From the NCBI RefSeq assembly GCF_964204645.1, contig NC_134030.1:7564278-7628277 (forward strand): 64,000 bases of DNA, in the 5' to 3' direction. The notes under the pieces were generated by a model. The model saw only the letters and a program-made list of their open reading frames with translations. It did no database searches and was not told the origin of the DNA. Numbering within the stretch: position 1 is the first letter of the stretch; the number at the start of each line of letters is the position of its first letter. A program made the position numbers and the translations under genes. Source of the DNA: Tubulanus polymorphus (lineage: Eukaryota; Nemertea; Palaeonemertea; Tubulaniformes; Tubulanidae). Below are positions 63,117-64,000 of the stretch, in pieces.

Positions 63117-63391
63117 GCCGCAATCGCGGAGATGATTTGACCCCAGGTCAACTGGCCCAGATCAGACCAGATTCAAATTTGATCCATGTCTAATTAGGTA
63201 GCGTGTTCACATGTAAACCAATCACTCTCCAGCCTCTCTAGTCATTCCTGAAACGAGTATGCATTCAAACGCTATAATTTCACCCGTGCTAAAATTTGAC
63301 CACTTGTTCGAGTCAAATTTGGCCTGGGTCAAACAGTCATCAGCCCATTAGGCAACAGAATTTGCCCAAAAATAACCATGCGATCACGACT
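63117..63391 (-). mobile_element. Family A element, copy 6 (inverted)
   Basis: Begins GCCGCAATCGCGGAGATGA after TATA, includes ACCCGTGCTAAAATTTGACC and TCAAATTTGGCCTGGGTCAA, and ends near GCGATCACGAC. The right edge is approximate. Confidence 0.7.
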
Positions 63392-63495
63392 GTGACCTGG
63401 GTAACTGGAGCCATTGCTCTTAACTTACTTAACCAATATAACGGCTCAGATTTATGGATGAATTCATCGCGCAGTTATAAGATAAGTCATCTCAC

Positions 63496-63752
63496 GTTTG
63501 ATTCGGCTGACCGATCCTCGTTTGCCGCGTTGATCAATTGATGATGAAATCACGACAACGGCGCTCTCTAATCCGATAAACTCATCCGCGTCCACGAAAC
63601 GGGTCATTTCATCGATGCAAACTGACCGATCCAATTCGATAAACGGCGTGCCGCCGCGATCCGCCGGGATTGCCAATATCATCGTTAAGTTATGGCTTTT
63701 CGATTCCGGTCGGTTTGTGTCGAAGAATGGAATATCAACGCTTCCCAAATAT
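63496..63752 (-). CDS. Candidate exon of unknown gene
   Basis: A clear acceptor (tttcttgttag) at 63754-63753 is followed by a coding-textured frame, YLGSVDIPFFDTN then LTMILAIPADRGGTPFIELD and CIDEMTRFVDADEFIG. A donor AAAC|GTGAGA lies at 63495. CpG-bearing codons resemble the true PHLDB exons. It does not match the expected PHLDB N-terminus (a strand ending just before RTRIGR), so it may be an upstream lineage-specific PHLDB exon or the neighbour gene. The opening resembles the first strand of PTB domains but nothing after it does. Confidence 0.4.
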
Positions 63753-64000
63753 CTAACAAGAAAACTAACTTGAAAGTTCATTGATGCCTCTTGACAAATA
63801 ACACATATACGGCTTAATATTGCCGACAATGAAGTTTTATATAAACTATACGATAAAGTTATTTTGGATTTGAATATATCTATAGTTGAATTGAATTGAC
63901 TGGCAACCAGTCTAGCCCCAACGTATCAAAAAGGTGATTATTGGAATGAATGAAGAATGAAAATTGTGTTGAATTGAATTCAAATGATGCGTGAATAAAA

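Noticed and set aside
63753-63829. Unspliced extension making a PTB-like VSFLVRYLGSVDI start
   Set aside because: A strong acceptor lies inside it and the sequence before it is AT-rich, so the PTB-like opening is probably chance.
1-64000. CRISPR arrays, bacterial defence systems, operons or viral genes
   Set aside because: Nothing of the kind is visible; the window is animal intron and exon sequence.

Overview
This is an animal nuclear genomic window: AT-rich, intron-dominated, with GT-AG splice sites and no bacterial operon structure. I recognise one gene with confidence. It is a PHLDB/LL5-family gene (pleckstrin-homology-like domain family B, relative of vertebrate PHLDB1/2), read on the minus strand and filling nearly the whole window. 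Eleven canonical coding exons can be placed at base resolution and their reading phases join without conflict, giving about 1,396 codons. Both ends are missing: the exon encoding the first strand of the FHA domain was not found and should lie above 59.4 kb, and the C-terminal part with the PH domain should lie left of position 1. The family is conserved across animals, so it does not fix the taxon. The compact repeats and single large low-complexity exon suggest a marine invertebrate, possibly a lophotrochozoan; that is a weak guess.

Layout from right (5' of the gene) to left. 59.4-64 kb holds no recognised PHLDB exon, but has a coding-like candidate exon on the minus strand (63496-63752), a possible first exon on the plus strand (62178-62315) and several small repeats. 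58.8-59.4 kb carries two FHA exons. A 9 kb intron follows, with a coding-like ORF at about 52 kb. At 49.5 kb and 39.4 kb lie two short exons that both begin with, or contain, a good ATG. Both end in the same splice phase and join the same downstream exon, so they look like alternative 5' ends that would make PHLDB proteins without FHA. A 21 kb intron follows, full of repeats and CpG-richer islands. The 2.7 kb central exon (15497-18210) encodes the long disordered Ser/Pro-rich region with SH3-ligand-like repeats and the family motif LNMCAEY. Seven further exons, including a 12-base microexon, encode the linker and coiled coil down to 1895.

The rest is intron. It holds at least six copies of one short inverted-repeat element (called family A here), three of a second (B), two of a third (C), two elements with pogo/Tigger-like ends, several long fold-back hairpins, a (TA)n array, a G-quadruplex motif and polypurine tracts. 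Two structures sit right beside splice sites: a 230-base fold-back touching the acceptor of the 14431-14679 exon, and a 26-base perfect palindrome with 7-base direct repeats just beyond the donor of the 1895-2125 exon.

No RNA gene, CRISPR array, virus or defence system is supported. Every statement about homology rests on family motifs recalled from knowledge and not on a search.
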